DNA of 15,852 bases from positions 1 through 15,852 of the forward strand of contig JBJKPP010000237.1 in NCBI GenBank assembly GCA_046706145.1. Direction: 5' to 3'. The stretch is from JBJKPP01 sp046706145 (GTDB lineage Bacteria > Bacteroidota > Ignavibacteria > Ignavibacteriales > Ignavibacteriaceae). The notes beneath the pieces are model-generated. The model was not told the DNA's origin. It searched no databases and saw nothing but the letters and a program-made list of their open reading frames with translations. This document shows, piece after piece, positions 14,036 through 15,852 of the stretch. How positions within the stretch are numbered: the first letter of the stretch is position 1; each line of letters opens with the position of its first letter. A program made the translations under genes and the position numbers.

Positions 14036-14077
14036 ACATATAAACCCAATTTCTATAAAGAAATTGGGTTTATATGT
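14036..14077. repeat. Perfect 19-bp inverted repeat (4-base loop) before the methyltransferase
   Basis: ACATATAAACCCAATTTCT (14036-14054) pairs without mismatch with 14059-14077 across the loop ATAA. It is 40 bases beyond the stop of the upstream envelope gene and 12 bases before the methyltransferase ATG, on their shared strand. It could end the upstream transcript, though no T-tract follows. In a read-through RNA it would fold right at the methyltransferase start. Its perfect match suggests a recent or maintained element. Confidence 0.75.
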
Positions 14078-14117
14078 GAAACAACTTTTGTTAATAAATA
14101 CTATATTATTTCTAGTG

Positions 14118-14954
14118 TCACAGATAAAGTGAGAAGAAATTCGAATAAAGGCCAAGGCCTATTTCATGAAAATCATTCTTAGAATCCCCAGGTTTAAAGT
14201 TATATCTGTATCTAGCATACACAATAAAAGTATCAAAAATCTTAAATAGACCTATTGAAAGTTCCGGGCTAAATCCATTAAATCCATTAAAATTTGTGAA
14301 GGCATCTACACCTGGAGAAACGTACTGCAAAAACGGAGTCTCAATAATATCTTTATAACCCAGCCTAACAATATTCTTGATTCCACCATTAAAGATATGA
14401 GTATACTCCAGACTAATATATCCTGCAGGATAACTGAAGCCCTGCTTCCTTATTGAGATCAATGGAATTTCCTTAGTCAAGCTAAAATAATTCTTATCCT
14501 TAGTAATAGCCATCGAAGGATAAGGAAGCAAAAAAACTGTTGCGCCAAATAAACATAACAAATAGAAATTGGATTCCCCTTGTATTTTCACTTCTTTTGG
14601 GAGCTCAAAAGTATATATGTCACTTCTATTTTGATCCCCAAGAGAATCGGTTACCACCACATAGTATGGAACATTTTGCTCCTTAAACTTAAGATTTGAA
14701 ATGTCAATTCTCGTTTTGTGTTCTTCAGTTAATGAGTCTGAAATGTTGTAGGTATATTTATTTTCAATTATTACTTTCGATTTAGTTTTTTCACTTGTGA
14801 AAAACGAAAGAATAAAAGTGTGGGGAAGTTCAGGAGTCACATATGAATCAATTATGTTGACTTCAATGGAATCATGTTGAGAAGATGTTTGTGAGAATAT
14901 GTTTTGAGAAATTATAATAAGAAATACAAAAATAATAATTAGAGAATTTTTCAT
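14118..14954 (-). CDS. Hypothetical exported protein, probably outer-membrane associated
   Basis: No family recognised. The 278-residue protein has a clear signal peptide (MKNSLIIIFVFLIIIS, likely cleavage after NIFS near residue 21). Residues about 25-120 look like an extracellular beta-sandwich domain (HTFILSFFTSEKTK, then KFKEQNVPYYVVVTDSLGD). Residues 130-150 (FYLLCLFGATVFLLPYPSMA) are hydrophobic and could be a membrane segment or part of a barrel. From about 165 the sequence alternates polar and hydrophobic residues in short strands (AGYISLEYTHIF, VRLGYKDIIETPF, FIVYARYRYNF, EIGLGLYSNF), as in a small outer-membrane barrel. It lies between the trehalase gene and the methyltransferase on one strand. 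Two short repeats, NFNGFNGF, arise from a repeated ATCCATTAA-type tract. Role unknown. Confidence 0.75.
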   Translation of the reverse strand: MKNSLIIIFVFLIIISQNIFSQTSSQHDSIEVNIIDSYVTPELPHTFILSFFTSEKTKSKVIIENKYTYNISDSLTEEHKTRIDISNLKFKEQNVPYYVVVTDSLGDQNRSDIYTFELPKEVKIQGESNFYLLCLFGATVFLLPYPSMAITKDKNYFSLTKEIPLISIRKQGFSYPAGYISLEYTHIFNGGIKNIVRLGYKDIIETPFLQYVSPGVDAFTNFNGFNGFSPELSIGLFKIFDTFIVYARYRYNFKPGDSKNDFHEIGLGLYSNFFSLYL

Positions 14955-15025
14955 TAATACATTTCTATAAATTTGAATTCTATATAGTTGTTTTTGTTAA
15001 GATAAATAAATTCGAGAGAATAGTA

Positions 15026-15033
15026 CAAAATTA
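15026..15033 (-). promoter_or_regulatory. Possible promoter element upstream of the hypothetical envelope gene
   Basis: On the minus strand TAATTTTG is a full match to TAnnTTTG. The base triplet 20 bases further upstream is TTT, not TTG; a TTG occurs 16 bases upstream. A start near 15019 would give a leader of about 65 bases. This is a weak call in an AT-rich gap (14955-15067) where chance matches are easy. Confidence 0.25.
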
Positions 15034-15067
15034 CTAACAAATATTCTAACAATAAAAAAGCAGGAAG

Positions 15068-15852
15068 TTAGAGAGTATAGTCTAAATCCTTAAGAAGGGC
15101 CAAAGCCACGCCGTTTGTCCAGCCAAATCCATCCTGGAGAGGATATTCCCCACCGCCGCCATGGATATTTAGGTTTTCCACATTGTATTTTTCAAACATT
15201 TTTCCCGTTTCCATAAAAACTTGTTCATTCAACTTAACCCAATGGGTTTTTATTTTGTCCGCTAACTCGTGGAAACCATAATTTCTCAGTCCTTTTATTG
15301 CAATCCATTGCAAAGGAGGCCAGCCATTTGGTGAATCCCATTGTTGTCCGGTATTATTTGTAGTAGTAACAATGCCGCCATCTTTAAGAAGATATTTTTC
15401 AACATTGCGAGAAATTTTTTCGGCTATTTCCTTATCGGCAATATTCAAGAACAAGGGATATAAAGCTGATGCAGAATAAACTTTTATATGCTCATTTAAA
15501 ATGAAATTGTAATCGAAATAGAATCCATCTTCTTTATTCCAGAAGATTTCGTTTATTAATGAGCGGCGCGTGTTATAAAGATTTCTATATTCCGTACTTT
15601 TAGCCTCATCTCCGGAAAGAGAATAAATTTCAGATAACGTTTTTTCAAGATGGTATAAGAGGCAGTTCAAATCAACCTGAGCAATCTCCCCAATATGAAC
15701 TGTCGATAAAGTTTTGAAATCTCTAAACCAGCGGCTAGAAAAATCCCACCCCGTCTCCGCTGCCGACCTTATGTTTTGATAAATATTTTTTTTTGATTCC
15801 TCAGGAGCCTCCGAATTGGTTGATACATCTTCAGAATAAGATTCCTCACGAG
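15068..15852 (-). CDS. treA: Trehalase (glycoside hydrolase family 37), C-terminal half, cut by window edge
   Basis: Trehalase hydrolyses trehalose to two glucose molecules. The frame runs from the window end to the TAA at 15068, 260 residues with no internal stop. The TTG at 15670 is an internal leucine, not a start. The visible part begins REESYSEDV and has the family core SAAETGWDFSSRWF (residues 29-42 of the visible part) and the signature QWDSPNGWPP (170-179). It also has MFEKYNV (218-224) and GGGGEYPLQDGFGWTNG near the end. Asp36 in GWDFSS and Glu220 in FEKYNV are 184 residues apart, the spacing I recall for Escherichia coli TreA Asp312 and Glu496, so the catalytic pair appears intact. 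The N-terminus is outside the window, so I cannot say whether it is periplasmic or cytoplasmic. treA is used for the family. Confidence 0.95.
   Translation of the reverse strand, partial: REESYSEDVSTNSEAPEESKKNIYQNIRSAAETGWDFSSRWFRDFKTLSTVHIGEIAQVDLNCLLYHLEKTLSEIYSLSGDEAKSTEYRNLYNTRRSLINEIFWNKEDGFYFDYNFILNEHIKVYSASALYPLFLNIADKEIAEKISRNVEKYLLKDGGIVTTTNNTGQQWDSPNGWPPLQWIAIKGLRNYGFHELADKIKTHWVKLNEQVFMETGKMFEKYNVENLNIHGGGGEYPLQDGFGWTNGVALALLKDLDYTL

Noticed and set aside
15068..15670. Treating the trehalase as a complete 200-residue protein starting at 15670
   Set aside because: The TTG is an internal leucine. The same frame continues to the window edge with conserved trehalase motifs (GWDFSSRW).

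Overview
The window reads as a stretch of core chromosome from a low-GC, Gram-negative bacterium of the Bacteroidota/Chlorobiota/Ignavibacteriota (FCB) group. An Ignavibacteria-like organism is my best guess, but this is inference. The reasons are: (i) separate nuoA, nuoB, nuoC and nuoD genes; (ii) two signal-peptide proteins that look like outer-membrane beta-barrels; (iii) mdh, dxs, xseA and other housekeeping genes with weak Shine-Dalgarno signals; and (iv) three promoter candidates of the Bacteroidetes kind (TTG, exactly 20 bases, then a near match to TAnnTTTG) upstream of nuoA, mdh and rplU. I see no insertion sequence, CRISPR array, tRNA, rRNA, integrase or phage gene.

Layout. Positions 1-2016 (minus strand) are the start of a complex I operon, nuoA-nuoB-nuoC-nuoD, with nuoD cut by the window edge. 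Positions 2017-2374 hold the nuo promoter and a decayed, frameshifted gene fragment. Positions 2375-4808 (plus strand) carry a large predicted outer-membrane protein and a small RsbW-like ATP-binding protein. A 366-base gap (4809-5174) holds a compact palindromic repeat and the mdh promoter, followed by malate dehydrogenase (5175-6140). A hairpin separates mdh from the convergent ribosomal pair rplU-rpmA (6222-6797, minus).

Positions 6880-13057 (minus strand) look like one tightly packed six-gene unit: xseA, xseB, dxs, a Gfo/Idh/MocA-family oxidoreductase, a PhoB-type response regulator and a PhoR-type histidine kinase. The last four genes touch or nearly touch. Upstream on the same strand lie an orphan DNA methyltransferase (13151-14023), a hypothetical envelope protein (14118-14954) and the C-terminal half of a GH37 trehalase (15068 to the window end).

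How the genes fit together. Complex I and malate dehydrogenase belong to respiration and the TCA cycle. DXS makes the isoprenoid precursor used for quinones. XseA/XseB form exonuclease VII. PhoB/PhoR form a classical two-component system. Most of the window is ordinary, and I did not find a convincing new multi-gene system. The points most worth a second look are: the PhoR kinase, whose membrane segment continues upstream without any ordinary start codon; the Gfo/Idh oxidoreductase, which has leucine where the family's catalytic histidine is expected; a perfect 19-bp hairpin 12 bases before the methyltransferase start; two overlapping, mutually exclusive hairpins between the RsbW-like gene and mdh; and a short GC-rich repeat that appears to supply the C-terminal tail of DXS.
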